The notes under the pieces were generated by a model that worked only from the letters and a program-made list of their open reading frames with translations, did no database searches and was not told the origin of the DNA. A stretch of 64,000 nucleotides of DNA. Source: Caenorhabditis remanei (lineage: Eukaryota > Nematoda > Chromadorea > Rhabditida > Rhabditidae). Positions 21,118 through 32,589 of this stretch are shown piece after piece. The first letter of the stretch is position 1, and every line of letters starts with the position of its first letter. The stretch covers positions 25,048,001 to 25,112,000 of the forward strand of contig NC_071331.1 of NCBI RefSeq assembly GCF_010183535.1, in the 5' to 3' direction. Made by a program: the position numbers and the translations under genes.

Positions 21118-24100
21118 ATGCGAGTAGATATTCAATGCCTACGTGGCTTGGCAATATTCTTCGTACTAATCTATCACCTATTTCCGTTAGTCTTTGTCAA
21201 TGGATTCCTGGGAGTTGATATGTGAGTGGTAAATTTTTTTGTTAATTGTATAGAATAAGAAAAGGGGGGCTTCATTTTTGTAGTTGACAACTTTTCTATA
21301 GCTCTTTACGCTATTGAGATATGCGCTTTTAAAGTTATGCATCTAAATATTGAAATGAAAAAAACACTCAACTTTGACATGTCCCCTTGGTGTCACACTT
21401 TGTCCCAACTGTCCCGAATTTTTATTTTTCTTGTAGATTAAATATAGGGCTTCATTTTTGTAGTTGACAACTGTTTTATAGCTCTTCACACTTTTGAGAT
21501 ATCCGCTTTCAAAGTTAGGCACCTGGGAGGAGAGACGCGGAGAAACGAGAGCGTCTCTCCCTCTCTCCGCTAATTTTTGAAAGCGTGTATCTCAAAAGTG
21601 TGAAGAGCTATGAAAAAGTTGTCAACTACAAAAATGTAGCCCCATTTTTGATCTACTAGAAAAATACAAATGTTGGGCACTTGGGACAAAATGTGACACC
21701 AAGGGGACATGTCAAAGTTGGGTGTTTTTTGACTTCAGACTTGGAAAATCAACACATTTTCAGCTTCTTCGTAATCTCCGGATACCTCATGGCTCGTAAT
21801 CTAAACCATTTGAAAATCCATAAACTCGCCGATATATTCCAATTCTACTATCGTCGCTTCCGTCGAATCCTCCCACTCTACTATTTGTTCATCGCGATCT
21901 CTCTGATTTTCGTCCATTTATATCTCGGAGAGTTTTGGTGGAAAGCGAACAGAAGGTACTCACTGGGAGCATTGTTTCTGCTGCCAAATCAACTTTTCAT
22001 CACGGACGCCGCAGATTATTTTCATCAGGTTTGAAGAATAACTAGGGAAGATCATGGAGTTATGAGATGTGTTATAAGTCATTGGAAAGCTGAGAAAACG
22101 CTGATTCCAAATATATATTTAGTTTTTGCTTTCGAGGTCTGGTATTCGAGAAAAACAGGGTTAAAGTTCAACAAAAATATTCTTTTCTTTTGCATCCTGA
22201 TATCCTTTCTCTTTTGGAATTATCCGAAAAAACTTGGTGGTGGTTGCGACCAGGGCTGTGCCGAACTGTTAAAAAAATTTCGTCCGAAAATTTTCGAAAA
22301 CATTTTCGAACGAAAATTTTTTGCGCACAGCCCTAATCCTGATCCAAGAATCCAGAATTCTCTTTTGGAATTTTGCGAAAAAACTTGGCGATTGTGCCTT
22401 GAACACCCCTGCTGCCGCAAAACTTCTTGCGTTTAACACGTTTTTCTCGAATACCATGCGTCGAGGGTAAAAACAGAATATATATTTGGAATCAGCGTTT
22501 TTTCAGCTTTCTAATGATATAGGTGACGACACATAACTCCATGACCTTCCCTTTGTAAGATTGGAATTCATCAAAAATAATTCATTTCCTTATTCCAGTA
22601 CCTCGCCGACGGCACCTCCATAAACGCGTTCATCCACACCTGGTCATTAGGCGTCGAACTCCAATTCTATCTACTCGTCCCATTCATCTTCTTCGGTCTA
22701 CAATTCCTCAAAACTACCGTACTCCGACTAACCGCCGTCATTTTGATCACGTTAATCGGAATGTCTCTGTTTTTGATGATCAATCCTCAATTCGCATTCA
22801 ACTTTATGCTTTTGAGACTTTGGCAATTCGCTGCAGGCTTTACCGCCCTGTTTTGGAGGGAATTCAAATATTTGAAAAATTTGAAAAAAGCGGAGGATCG
22901 GAAGACGAAGACAAGAAATACAATCTTCGAAATCTCATCTGATGACGTGGCAACTTGCACTGTCACTATATTATTCCTCTGTCTGGTACCAGCGAAAATC
23001 GATGAAATGTGGCTCCGCCCATTGATTACTTTCGTGGCCGCCTTTATTATTTTTATGGAGTCCGAAAATTGTCAACTCTTGAAATCAGAATCTTTACGCT
23101 ATCTGGGGGATATTTCGTATTCTGTCTACCTTGTACACTGGCCAATTATTGCATTTTTCATGAGCACTACAGTAACCAGTCATATTTATTGCGTTGGTAA
23201 GCTTAAACCAAGTGTAGTTTGTAGTTTACAATTTATAAAATTTCAGTTCTCACCTTTGTCATATCCATCATTCTCCACCACTTCTACGAGAAACAATATC
23301 TGAAACTCGACTTCAAATCCGTCTTCCTTTTAATATTCCTTCTCATCGTTTTCAATGTCTCCATCCAATACAGTACCCGAAACCATCAGTTCTGGAAGCC
23401 GAAATTTCTTCCGAAAGTTCAAAAAATTGTAGATGAAAATCAGGCACTTCTTCCGTTTATTACGTCGTATGAGAAGACGAATGAGAGTTGTGTGGAGACG
23501 GCGTTTCAGGAGTTGTATGACAATGATTATGAGTTCACTTATTGTCGATATCCGGTGAGTTTTAGTTTGGAGGTATAAGATGTGTTATATACCATTAGAA
23601 AGCTGAAAAAACGCTGATTCCAAATATATATTCAGTTTTCGTCCTGGTATACCTGGTATTCAAGAAAAATGAGGTCAAAGTTTAGAAAGTTAAAGAATCA
23701 AAAATTCCGCGTTTGAGATAGTGTAAGATCCCGTCTAGCTTTTTTTCAATTTTATACTTTACTTTCATTATATAGATCAAATTAAGACCTACATTTTTGA
23801 AGTTGACAACTTTTTGCTAGCTCCGCCAATTTTTGAGATACAACGCATCAAAGCGGAAAAGAGCTTCTCTTGCAATAGGTCGCCAATCTTTAGCAACGCG
23901 CTTTTTTAAAAAAAAAGGAGGAGCTATCAGAAAAGTGTCAACTGCAAAAATGTAGCAAATTTTATGTAGATTGTTTTTGTAGTTTGTAGTGTTTTGATTG
24001 CTAAAGTAGTCTTCAAGATATAACGTTTCACAGTTGGAAAAAAGTGAAATGTTTGCAGTTTTCAAATCTTTGTAACTTTCTGGAAACACCACCAAATTTT

Positions 24101-25557
24101 GGGAATTTCTGGACATACTTGACTTCATTTTTTATATAAACTACATTTTAAGGTACTTGGAGCCTTAAATCTCAAGTCTTAGGCCTCCAGCCTTCGGCCT
24201 AAAAAGGCAATAATTTTCTAACTCCCCACTTCGTTTTTCTCGAATACCAGGTTTCCAGGGCAAAAACTGAATATATATTTGAAATCCGCGTGACTTCAGC
24301 TTTCCAATGATATAAGTCACGTCCCATATATCGAATCTAGTATAAAATTTCCAGAAAGCCAAAGGACGCCTCTCCGTAATGATAATTGGCAACAGCTATA
24401 CCATAAACTTGAACGAACATATCCGCACACAATTCCACCATAATTATTCCGAGTGGAGATATCTCTGTATTCGAGGTTCAGGTCTTCCAGAACTTTTAAA
24501 ATAAATCAAAGATTTTTAGATTCCAACGGTTTCTTCTGGGAACCCAGCGCCTATCATTCGAAAGCGTCGTTGGTGACAATGAGGAAGCAAGTGGAGACTC
24601 ATAAACCGGATGTTTTATTCATTGCCTCCAGATATTCACGGGGAATAAATCAACCAATTCTAGATGAAGAAAAGGATGAAATTGTGGAAAGAATGAACGA
24701 TAACATTGCGCTCTATGAAAAGTGAGTAAAATATACACTGTAAACTTTTCCAGTTGAAATTGTCCAACTTTATCAGTGTATTTCGGTATCACTTGATTGT
24801 CCAGCAGACTCAATTTTGTATGGACTGTACAGATCAAAAGTAGAGCTTCATTTTTGTAGTTGACAACTTTTTTGTACGGAAACTCCCTAGAGAGTTATGA
24901 CCCTTTTAACACGACAGCTCGCATTTTAAAGAAGAAATTGCTTTCACCATATGTATCTCTTTAGGAAGTGTCCGTAAAAAAAAGTTGTCAACTACAAAAA
25001 TTGAGTTCTACTTTTGAACTGTGTAGTCCATACACTTTGTTGGACAATCACTAATACCGTAATGCATTCTCGGACATTTTCACGGTCAAATTGAATACAT
25101 ACAATTATATCTTGGCACTGTACATAATTAAAACTTTCAGATACGTTCAAAAAATCTATATCCTCGCACCTCATCCCTCTTATCCATTGAACTTCATGAA
25201 TGTCTTTTTACAACATGTCACACGCAAGCCATCGGAGTTGGAGACCCTTCATTTGAATAAAATTGAAATTGACGACTTCATGACGAATGCAAGAGAGAGA
25301 TTCAGCAAGATCAAGTGCAACAAGTGCAAGGTTAGTACCTCCAGTAGTGGTGATAGCTACAGTACCCCGTTTGCTTTCAGGTGTTCGACCTAGGCAAGGT
25401 GTTCGTCGAGAACGACAAGTACCTAAGCTTCGATCGGAAAACAATGCTGTCCTTCATGGATAATGGTGTCCATTTGACTGGTCCAGCTGTCTCAAAATGT
25501 GATCATATATTTGAAGAGATTGCTCGGGAGGCTATGGAGGAGACTATTATTAGATGA
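21118..25557 (+). CDS. Acyltransferase-3 / OAC family membrane O-acyltransferase
   Basis: Eight exons (21118-21221, 21764-22028, 22599-23196, 23247-23554, 24355-24475, 24520-24721, 25141-25330, 25381-25557) give 654 residues in phase. Residues 1-380 are a multi-helix acyltransferase-3 domain with the start MRVDIQCLRGLAIFFVLIYH, the basic helix YYRRFRRILPLYYL, TWSLGVELQFYL and the late LGDISYSVYLVHWP. After a linker, residues 430-654 look like an SGNH-type domain, with IIGNSYTINLNEH holding the oxyanion asparagine and a late DNGVHLTGPA resembling the D-x-x-H block. Worm genomes encode dozens of such OAC proteins, which are thought to move acyl groups onto lipids or sugars across a membrane. 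The substrate is unknown. Introns 1, 2, 4 and 6 contain palindromic repeats. Intron 5 is only 44 bp and its donor was chosen by phase. Confidence 0.9.
21255..21730. repeat. Large inverted repeat in O-acyltransferase intron 1
   Basis: A copy of the GTGACACCAAGGGGACATG family. It has two left-type arms in tandem (ACATGTCCCCTTGGTGTCAC near 21378) and one inverted arm ending near 21722. Almost all of intron 1 is this element, so the gene's own intron was probably short. Confidence 0.75.
22060..22520. repeat. Facing CATTGGAAAGCTGA arms enclosing an AGGGCTGTGC hairpin
   Basis: The arms at 22080-22160 and 22440-22520 are inverted copies of the TTCCAAATATATATT/TGGTATTCGAGAAAAA family. Between them, AGGGCTGTGCCGAACTG at 22253 pairs with GCGCACAGCCCT at 22323, and TTTTGGAATTATCCGAAAAA and TTTTGGAATTTTGCGAAAAA form a direct repeat. 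This looks like one element inserted in another, inside intron 2. Confidence 0.7.
23575..24340. repeat. Repeat-filled intron 4 of the O-acyltransferase
   Basis: Contains two facing arms of the CATTGGAAAGCTGA family at 23575-23690 and 24215-24335. Between them is a diverged inverted pair built on GTAGTTGACAACTTTTTGCT and GTGTCAACTGCAAAAATG. No coding sequence was seen. Confidence 0.65.
24745..25085. repeat. Palindromic MITE-like element in intron 6
   Basis: Member of the family described at 5848-6272. The left arm holds GTTGAAATTGTCCAACTTT, CATTTTTGTAGTTGACAAC and AACTCCCTAGAGAGTTATG. The right arm holds AAAAGTTGTCAACTACAAAA and a diverged end. Confidence 0.75.
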
Positions 25558-25589
25558 TAACTTTGTTTGAATAGCCATTTTCAGTTGAA

Positions 25590-26115
25590 AATGTCCGAGA
25601 GGGTGGCACAGTATCACTGATTGTGCCCGTATAAAAAAAATAGTCAACTACGAACATGTAAACCTACCCTTGATTCATAAAACATTTACTTTGTGGGACA
25701 ATCAGAATTGCCTTGAGTCAACTTTGAGAGTGTGTCATGGTCCATGGAGTTACGGTATCACTGATTGTCTCACAGCGTAGATTATGTATAAATCATACAG
25801 AACAAAGGTAGATCTTCATCTATGTTGTTGACAACTTCTCTGTACGGACACTCCTTAGAGAGTTACATATCGACAAAGTAATTTCTCTCTCTCAAATTTA
25901 CCAATTTCAGTGCAAAACAGGGCGATTTTTGAGCTGTCGTCTTAAAATGACCATAACTCTCTAGGGAGTGTCCGTACAAAAAACTTGTCAACTACGAAAA
26001 TGGAGTTCTTTTCCTGGTCTGTACGATCCATTAAAAATCTACCTGATGGTACAATCAGTATTACTAAGACACTCTCTCAAAGTTGGAAATTTTCAACTGA
26101 AAACGACCAATGTTG
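25590..26115. repeat. Two overlapping palindromic MITE-like copies
   Basis: Just beyond the O-acyltransferase stop is a short copy (25590-25735), followed by a longer one (25735-26115) of the TGTCCAACTTTGAGAGTGTG family. The second closely matches the element at 30125-30515, in inverted order, and shares the word GTAGATCTTCATCTATGTTG. Confidence 0.7.
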
Positions 26116-26332
26116 TTATTAGCTCGTCTCTCAATGTACTCGAAGTACTTTATCTCCCATTTTCTTTCCCTCGATTCTATGATTCATAGGCTGTCTTAAA
26201 TCATTATTTCTATCTGTTCTAATTGAATTGTTTCACCCACACATTTCCTGTATGGCTCCGCCTTTGTTCAGTATGAAAGCAGAGACAAGAGCTTGGTAGA
26301 GCGCGGTTGTAAGAAGCATACCGTGCTAATAT

Positions 26333-26485
26333 AATTATGACCATTACTGTATAGATATAAACGGGCTGTAATTTATTTGTACATAAAATATAGATTCTGA
26401 TAAATAAACTACATTTATCTTAAGTAAAGTAAAAAGTGTTTACTCTGTTCCTCTTTCTTTGATTTTTTTTTGATTTACTGGAGTT
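26333..26485 (-). pseudogene. Relic of the tail of the membrane-protein gene at 32590-34457
   Basis: This stretch aligns with 32478-32632, the 3' flank and last codons of the minus-strand gene downstream. Shared pieces include CATTACTGTATA, ACATAAAATATA, ATTCTGATAAATAAACT against ATTCTAATAAATAAACT, and a final TTTACTCTGTTCCTC against TTTACTCTATTCCTC. No longer match to the rest of that gene is seen to the right. It is therefore a truncated duplicate or what remains after a rearrangement. Confidence 0.6.
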
Positions 26486-26744
26486 TTGAGATTTATTTTT
26501 ATTTTAATTCGATATGAAGGGCAAGGAGCCACTGATACAACCGAAGTGGATTCAAAAAGATAAATAAATATTTGATGGGCCGATTCTGGAGGACGCAAAA
26601 TTAGGTGGTAAAAAACTATTTTTCCCTTTGGAAGTAGTAAAAAAGAGAAAAATAGTTTTGCCCTTTTTTGCTACCTCGTGAATAGGCCAAAAACGAGAGA
26701 GGGAGGGGGGAGACAAGTAGAAACATTAATAGTTGAGGGGAGAA

Positions 26745-27075
26745 AGAGTTAGATACTTAGACAAATCAACATGTTTCAAGTTAGTTTTAAACGAACGGGA
26801 GGAGGATTTAACCGGGAAAGAAGAAACGGGTAGAGAGTTCCAACAGTTTAAAGTACGGTTGGTCAAGAACTGGGAGCTGGATTTGTTACTATTTTTGATA
26901 TTACAACGCAAATAAAATGGGTGTCTTCTTAGAGATTTAACAGATGGAATAAATGTAAATAAGGCATTTGCACAATAGATCTCTCTGCTGATAATTGATT
27001 TATGAGATGTTTCATTTTTCATTGTTCTAGAGCCGTTATTTATGCGATCTTCAGCCACGACCCCTCGATCTTCTT
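26745..27075 (-). mobile_element. 5'-truncated non-LTR retrotransposon (LINE) tail
   Basis: A minus-strand open frame from a stop near 27078 down to about 26729 encodes the typical end of a LINE reverse transcriptase. It has a R-x-H-P-F motif (SLRRHPFYLRC), then FLTNRTLNCWNSLP, where F-x-N-R...W-N-S-L-P is the family hallmark, and a closing SRSFKTNLKHVD. The catalytic and endonuclease regions are missing, as expected for a 5'-truncated insertion. No poly-A tail or target duplication could be fixed. Confidence 0.7.
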
Positions 27076-27374
27076 AGAGTAATGTATGTATGTCTGTGAT
27101 TCCATTGTCATATGTATTGAAAGAGTTTTTTATTCGGTCTGAAACTCGCTGTGAGCGATCGCAGAAATTCGACTTCGGCCATGTGGTTTTTTTTAAATTT
27201 TGTCGTTTTCTTTCAATAAATTTTATAGAAAACAACAAAAATTGATAGGAATACAACAGAGATGGGTTTAAAAAAAACGACGAAAACTTGGAGACCACCA
27301 AATGTTCAAAGTGAAATTTCTAGAATGTTCCACGGCCTCAGAAATGTCCAGATTGTTTCGCCGTGTACTCAGAC

Positions 27375-28534
27375 CTACAGTAGCGATCATAGGTGAGTAC
27401 ACCTGCATACTTTCATATGTATCTCAGCTGAAATAAGTCCGTTTTGCACAAACTTTTTTTTCAAACATAGCTGAAACATTCAGCAATACAAAAATGAGTT
27501 TTTTGAAATAGTTCCAATTCTGATTTTTTTTGATAATCGATTTTTCCTGATCGTGATTTGAAAATTCGAAAAAAAAACTTTTTATTTTTCTCTTGGAGTT
27601 ATTGAGTTTTTGTTGTCAAAATGTTGCAAAACACTTAAATAAACAAAAAATTATGTTGAATCGGCATTCCACTTTCTGAGTATCGTGCCACAGCTCCAGA
27701 AGTCAAAAGTAGTGCTCTCGGGAAAATCACTATAACTCATCAAAAAATGCTCCAAATTTGCCGAAACATGTACCAAAAGATGTGTCTTGAGCTTTTCTAC
27801 AAAAAAACATCAAAAAGATACATTTTTAGAAAAAATAATTTTTCTAATTTTTTTCACTCAAAAATTTTTTTGATTCCCATTTTTTTTCCTAATTTCCGAT
27901 ATTTTCTGGCTATAAAACGAACATAACTCTCACAAACTGGATACAAAGTGTTTTTCCACACATGATCAAACACATTTCTGCATTCTTTCTTTGTTTTACA
28001 GCCAGAAAATATCGGAAATTAGAAAAAAATGGGAATCAAAAAAATTTTTGAGTGAAAAAAATTAGAAAAATGATTTTTCTGAAAATTAAAACTTTTTAAT
28101 GTTTGTTTGTAGAAAAAATCAAGACACATCTTTTGGTACATGTTTCGGCAAATTTGGAGCATTTTTTGATGAGTTATAGTGATTTTCCCGAGAGCACTAC
28201 TTTTGACTTCTGGAGCTGTGGCACGATGCTCACAAAGTAGAATGCCGATTCAACATAATTTTTTGTTTATTTAAGTGTTTTGCAACATTTTGACAACAAA
28301 AACTCAATAACTCCAAGAGAAAAATAAAAAGTTTTTTTTTCGAATTTTCAAATCACGATCAGGAAAAATCGATTATCAAAAAAAATCAGAATTGGAACTA
28401 TTTCAAAAAACTCATTTTTGTATTGCTGAATGTTTCAGCTATGTTTGAAAAAAAAGTTTGTGCAAAGCGGACTTATTTCAGCTGAGATACATATGAAAGT
28501 ATGCAGGTGTACTCACCTATGATCGCTACTGTAG
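27375..28534. repeat. 1.16-kb near-perfect palindrome
   Basis: Arms of about 540 bp begin CTACAGTAGCGATCATAGGT and end ACCTATGATCGCTACTGTAG. They mirror each other almost base for base up to a loop of about 90 bp around 27915-28000. Differences I noticed are few, for example TCTGAGTATCGTGCC against a right arm that mirrors TGTGAGCATCGTGCC. There is no coding sequence. A diverged single arm end lies at 29380-29482. Confidence 0.9.
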
Positions 28535-29727
28535 CACCCACTACCTTCTTACCACCCCCCCGGGGAATGTATTGTCGCAACAAAAAAATTGATAATTTTG
28601 GCTTGAGTCCGCAAACACCGACGAGGAAAAAATGTCGGAACTTTTTTATTTCGATAATACTCATAAGGGAACCTCAAGGGGTTGCAAGTTTGGAATCGTT
28701 CCGAATTGCTACCAGGTGTTAAGGACGGCGTGAATAGGTATATCCCAAATCCTTGCATTAAAACACAAAATTCATCGTTAAAACGACGAGAAAATTAAAA
28801 AAGAAAAAATCTGAGACCGCAAACGCGCTCCACTGACAAATGGCGTTTTCCCGCTTTTTTGTTTGAATCGAGAGTGCCTTCGCTGGAGGCCTCTCTCTCT
28901 CTCTCTCTCTGAATGACATTTGTCTCGCGACAACATGAAAGAGTCCAAAAAAAGAATTTTCAAAGAGAAAATATATTTTTTTTGAATTTTTGAAATTTTT
29001 TCCTGAATTGAATCATTCGAACTGAAATATTAAGGACATTATTATAAAATTAAGAGAATATGATTGGAAAATAAATAAAAAATCATGAGATCACTTCAAA
29101 CAAGAAACTTATGCCCGATAATTCAAAGTGAACCTAGACAAACGCGTTCTTTTGAGAAAATAGCTTACCTAAATTTTTTTGTTCAAACTGAAGAACTTTG
29201 ACAAGAAATAGTTTTAAGAAGAAATATAACCGAGAAAGGCCAATTTTTTGAAAGAACAATAAATACTTTTAAAAAGTGAAATTTAGGCGTCAAATAATAT
29301 GACCAAACATATTGTCTCAACAAAGCGCGTTTGCATAGGTTGACTTTGAAATATCGTGCTTATGTCAGTTTTACTGAATAGTTCAGCTAGTTTAAAAAAA
29401 GGTTTATGCAAAACAGGCTTGTTTCAGCTGAGATACATATGAAAGTATGGCGGTATACTCACTTATGACCGCTACTGTGTCTAGTCTTGCGTTTTCTCAA
29501 CTTGTGCCCACCTGGTTGGTGGCCAACGTCATCGTATCTAGTGTTTAACTTTCTGTGACCAAACCAGTGCCAAACCATTAGACCATGTGACCCTTTTTGT
29601 GAACCATGAACCCAATTAATCGTTGCCTCACTCCAAAAATAGTTAAGATGAGGCTTCCTTTTCTACTGCAGTTCGCGTTGATTTCGTGATAGCGTTATTT
29701 TTTTTTATTAATTCTTTGGTTTCAGAT
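28535..29727. other. Intergenic with one diverged repeat arm
   Basis: Positions 28535-29370 are AT-rich with a (CT)n tract at 28891-28912 and no exon that I can support. At 29380-29482 lies a diverged arm end of the 1.16-kb palindrome (CAGCTGAGATACATATGAAA then ACCGCTACTGTGT). The remaining 250 bp would hold the promoter of the next gene. TTTGGTTTCAG immediately before its start looks like a leader-splice acceptor. Confidence 0.55.
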
Positions 29728-32045
29728 ATGGTATGGATGCTAATTCGCTTGGTGGGAGATAACATCGCTCGGCCGGCCAGTAGGATCGAATTCGACAAAC
29801 AGGTCTTGCTTTGATATTACATTCTTATCGACATATTTCATTTTTCTATTTTCCTATTTTCAGATTCTATACACAGATTTAAAAAAAGAAATTGAGTCTG
29901 TCACAGGTATTCCACCCAAGTTTCAACACTTGCAGTTCCGCAATGAAGACCTTCCCATTGTTAAAAATCCGTTGTCGAAATTCGAAGAAATCGAATTTGG
30001 CGAAGAGATTCATGTGGTAAGTTGAATTTTTGTTTTTCAGAATTTACTATCTATTGTTACGGTGTATAATTTCATTTGTGTGAAATATAAGGCTTTTTAT
30101 TGGATATACAGTAAACAGATATCATACTTTCCTTTTTGAGGTAAAATGTCCAACTTTGAGAGTGTGTCTTAGTAATACTGATTGTCCCATCAAGTAGATT
30201 TTTAATGAATCGTACAGACCAGGAGAAGAACTCCATTTTTGTAGTTGACAACTTGTTTGTACGGACACTCCCTAGAGAGTTATGGTCGTTTTAAGGGGAC
30301 AGTTCAAAAATCGCCCTGTTTTGCACTGAAATTGGCAGATTTGAGAGAGAAATTACTTTGTCGATATGTAACTCTCTAGGGAGTGTTCGTACAGAAAAGT
30401 TGTCAACTACTTAGATGAAGATCTACCTTTGTTCTGTATGATTTATATATAATCTACGCTGTGAGACAATCAGTGATACCGTAACTCCATTTCAAAATTG
30501 GTCCTTTTCAACTGAGGAAGACAAAATATGAAATCTTTTTGGCCAGTACTGTACCTAGATCATTTTATGGGTAAATTTAAACAAAAAAAATATTTTAGAA
30601 ACACTCTTTTCTGGACCACTGGCAAACATACTTGGAGCATTTTGAAGAGACAAAAAACTACAAAAATAAGGAACGGACCACGCTTGCGCAAACAGCAATT
30701 GAAATTTCAAAACTACTCCATGAATCGAAATTTTTTGTAGCTTACACCTCTTTTACGACAACGTGGGCCGAGAGTATTGAACAAATGACCAGGTTTGTTG
30801 ATTTGTTCAAATCCTTTTATAAATATAGACCAAAATAATAATATTCGTATTTCAGACTACTCGATCGGACTTCAGTCGCGTTTAAAGAAAGCGCTAAAAA
30901 GTTCTTCAACAAAAAGTTTCCGAATTCAACACTTAACTTCAAGGAAAAAACAGGAGGAACTCGATCAGGAATAGTGGTGACCGTCACTTGCGATGGAAAG
31001 GACACAACTTACTTTATGAAAACTTTTCACCAAGCCGGTACATCATGTTCCTACAGTTCAATGAAGCGACATCCACCCGATCTCCGAGAAATGTTCGCGT
31101 ACCGACTCCTCCAAATCATCGGAGTTGGGCCTGTTGTATTTTTCCCGTATTACGAAGGATCAACGACTATTTTAACAGAGAAAGTGAAAGAATTCACAGA
31201 GGTAGACAAGATCGAGGATGTCGCGCTTCAAAAAAAAGTTGTAGTCGAGGTAAGACCATACTTGTCAACGGGCCGGCTCGTAACTCGCGTCAAAATGAAC
31301 ATTATGAGCTGAAAAATAGACCAAAATGTAGATCTCGGCAAGTTCTATTTCCGTGACCCACTACAGGCCGGATGGCTATTCGCTAATGTGCCGCGGGCCG
31401 GGCTAGAATGTCTTTTTTAGCCATTTTCGCGTCTTTTGGCACTTTTTCACGGCCCGCGGCACATTAACTAACAGCCATCCGGCCCGTAGTAGGTCAAGAA
31501 CATAGAACTCGTCGAGATCTATATTTTGGTATATTTTTCAGCTCATAATATTGTGTTTGATGCGAGTTACGAGCCGGCCCGGGTCGGCCCGTTTCGGCCC
31601 GGTTTGCAAGTATGATTGATTTAAATAAAATTCATTTCAGAGTTATCTCCTCTCCCTCATCTTAGGCATCCGAGACTTGAACATTGGAAACATCGGCTCT
31701 AACCAGCAGAAAGACCTTGCCATCGTAGACTTCTGCGTAACAAATGGTGTAAATTTCGTAGAACGAAAAATTGTCAATAATTTCCTGAACAAAAACAATT
31801 TTGACGTGCCCGATATATCACACGAAACTCTGGCGAATATTGGACATGAAGAGAGAAGGAAAATTGCAAAGGATGCACTAGCGAAGTGGAGTCAAATTAG
31901 TACAATCACGAGCGATATTATTAGTGACGAGAAACGAGAATTACGAAAACATGGTATTGTGTTCGGAAACGCAACAGATGACGTCGAGAGTTACATCGAA
32001 GACATAAAATTAAATTATAATTCGATATTTCTTGCGTCTCGTTAA
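29728..32045 (+). CDS. Ubiquitin-like plus atypical-kinase-like protein
   Basis: Exons 29728-29802, 29864-30016, 30599-30792, 30856-31249 and 31641-32045 give 406 residues in phase. Residues 1-76 look ubiquitin-like: a beta strand MLIRLVGDN, then TDLKKEIESVTGIPPKFQHL for the helix, and a loop with LPIVKNPLS. Residues 145-406 have the layout of an atypical, PI-kinase-like fold. K196 in YFMKTFHQAG follows a GTRSG loop, E219 sits in REMFAYRLLQ, a possible catalytic loop is GIRDLNIGNIG (D284, N289), and a possible metal-binding D302 is in LAIVDFCV. PI4-kinase type II and some Ub-like fusions share this architecture, but I do not recognise a named family. Kinase activity is inference only. The start could also be the second methionine three codons later. 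Introns 2 and 4 hold palindromic elements. Confidence 0.75.
30125..30515. repeat. Palindromic MITE-like element in intron 2
   Basis: Arms with TGTCCAACTTTGAGAGTGTG, CCATTTTTGTAGTTGACAAC, and on the right CAGAAAAGTTGTCAACTACT. It matches the copy at 25735-26115 closely in reverse orientation, including AAATTGGCAGATTTGAGAGA against its complement. Confidence 0.8.
31254..31611. repeat. Palindromic element with CATACTTGNCAACGGGCC ends
   Basis: The left end CATACTTGTCAACGGGCCGG is mirrored by GGCCCGGTTTGCAAGTATG. Arms carry AATGAACATTATGAGCTGAA, GATCTCGGCAAGTTCTATTT and the GC-rich CTACAGGCCGGATGGCTATT. The arms are separated by GTGCCGCGGGCCGGGCTAGA and the word CGCGTCTTTTGGCACTTTTT. It fills intron 4 of the Ub-like gene. 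Confidence 0.8.
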
Positions 32046-32159
32046 TTGATCCCGTTGTCTTCATTGCAATTCTTTTTACTTTTTCCACGAGAAATTGAGC
32101 TCGACTTTTGATTTGTTTAGTTAGTGCAAACAAAATTTTCTTTGGGTTGGACCATACGT

Positions 32160-32485
32160 AAAAACCGGGCCGAATCGGGCCGACACGGGCCGGCTCATAA
32201 CTCGTTTCAAACTCAATATTATGAGCTGAAAACTATACCAAAATGTAGATCTCGACGAGTTCTATGCCCGTGACCTACTACGGGCCGGATTCGTCAATAT
32301 GTCGCGGGCCGGGAAAAAGTGCCAAAAAAGCTATTCTAGTCCGGTCCGCGGCACATTAAAGAATTGCCATCCGGTCCGTAGTAGGTCACGGATATAAAAC
32401 TCGTCGTGATCTACATTTTGGTATATTTTTCAGCTCATAATATTGAGTTTGAAGCGAGTTACGAGCCGGCCCGGTTCGCAAGTTT
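32160..32485. repeat. Palindromic element of the CGGGCCGG family
   Basis: A second copy lies between the stop codons of two convergent genes. ACCGGGCCGAATCGGGCCGA on the left faces ACGAGCCGGCCCGGTTCGCA on the right, with the AATATTATGAGCTGAAAACT and GATCTACATTTTGGTATATT arms inside. Confidence 0.75.
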
Positions 32486-32589
32486 GGTCATTACTGTATA
32501 TAAACACGGGCCGTCTCTTTTTTTGTAAATACATAAAATATATCGATTCTAATAAATAAACTTCATTTTTCTTGTATTCAGTCTTTACT

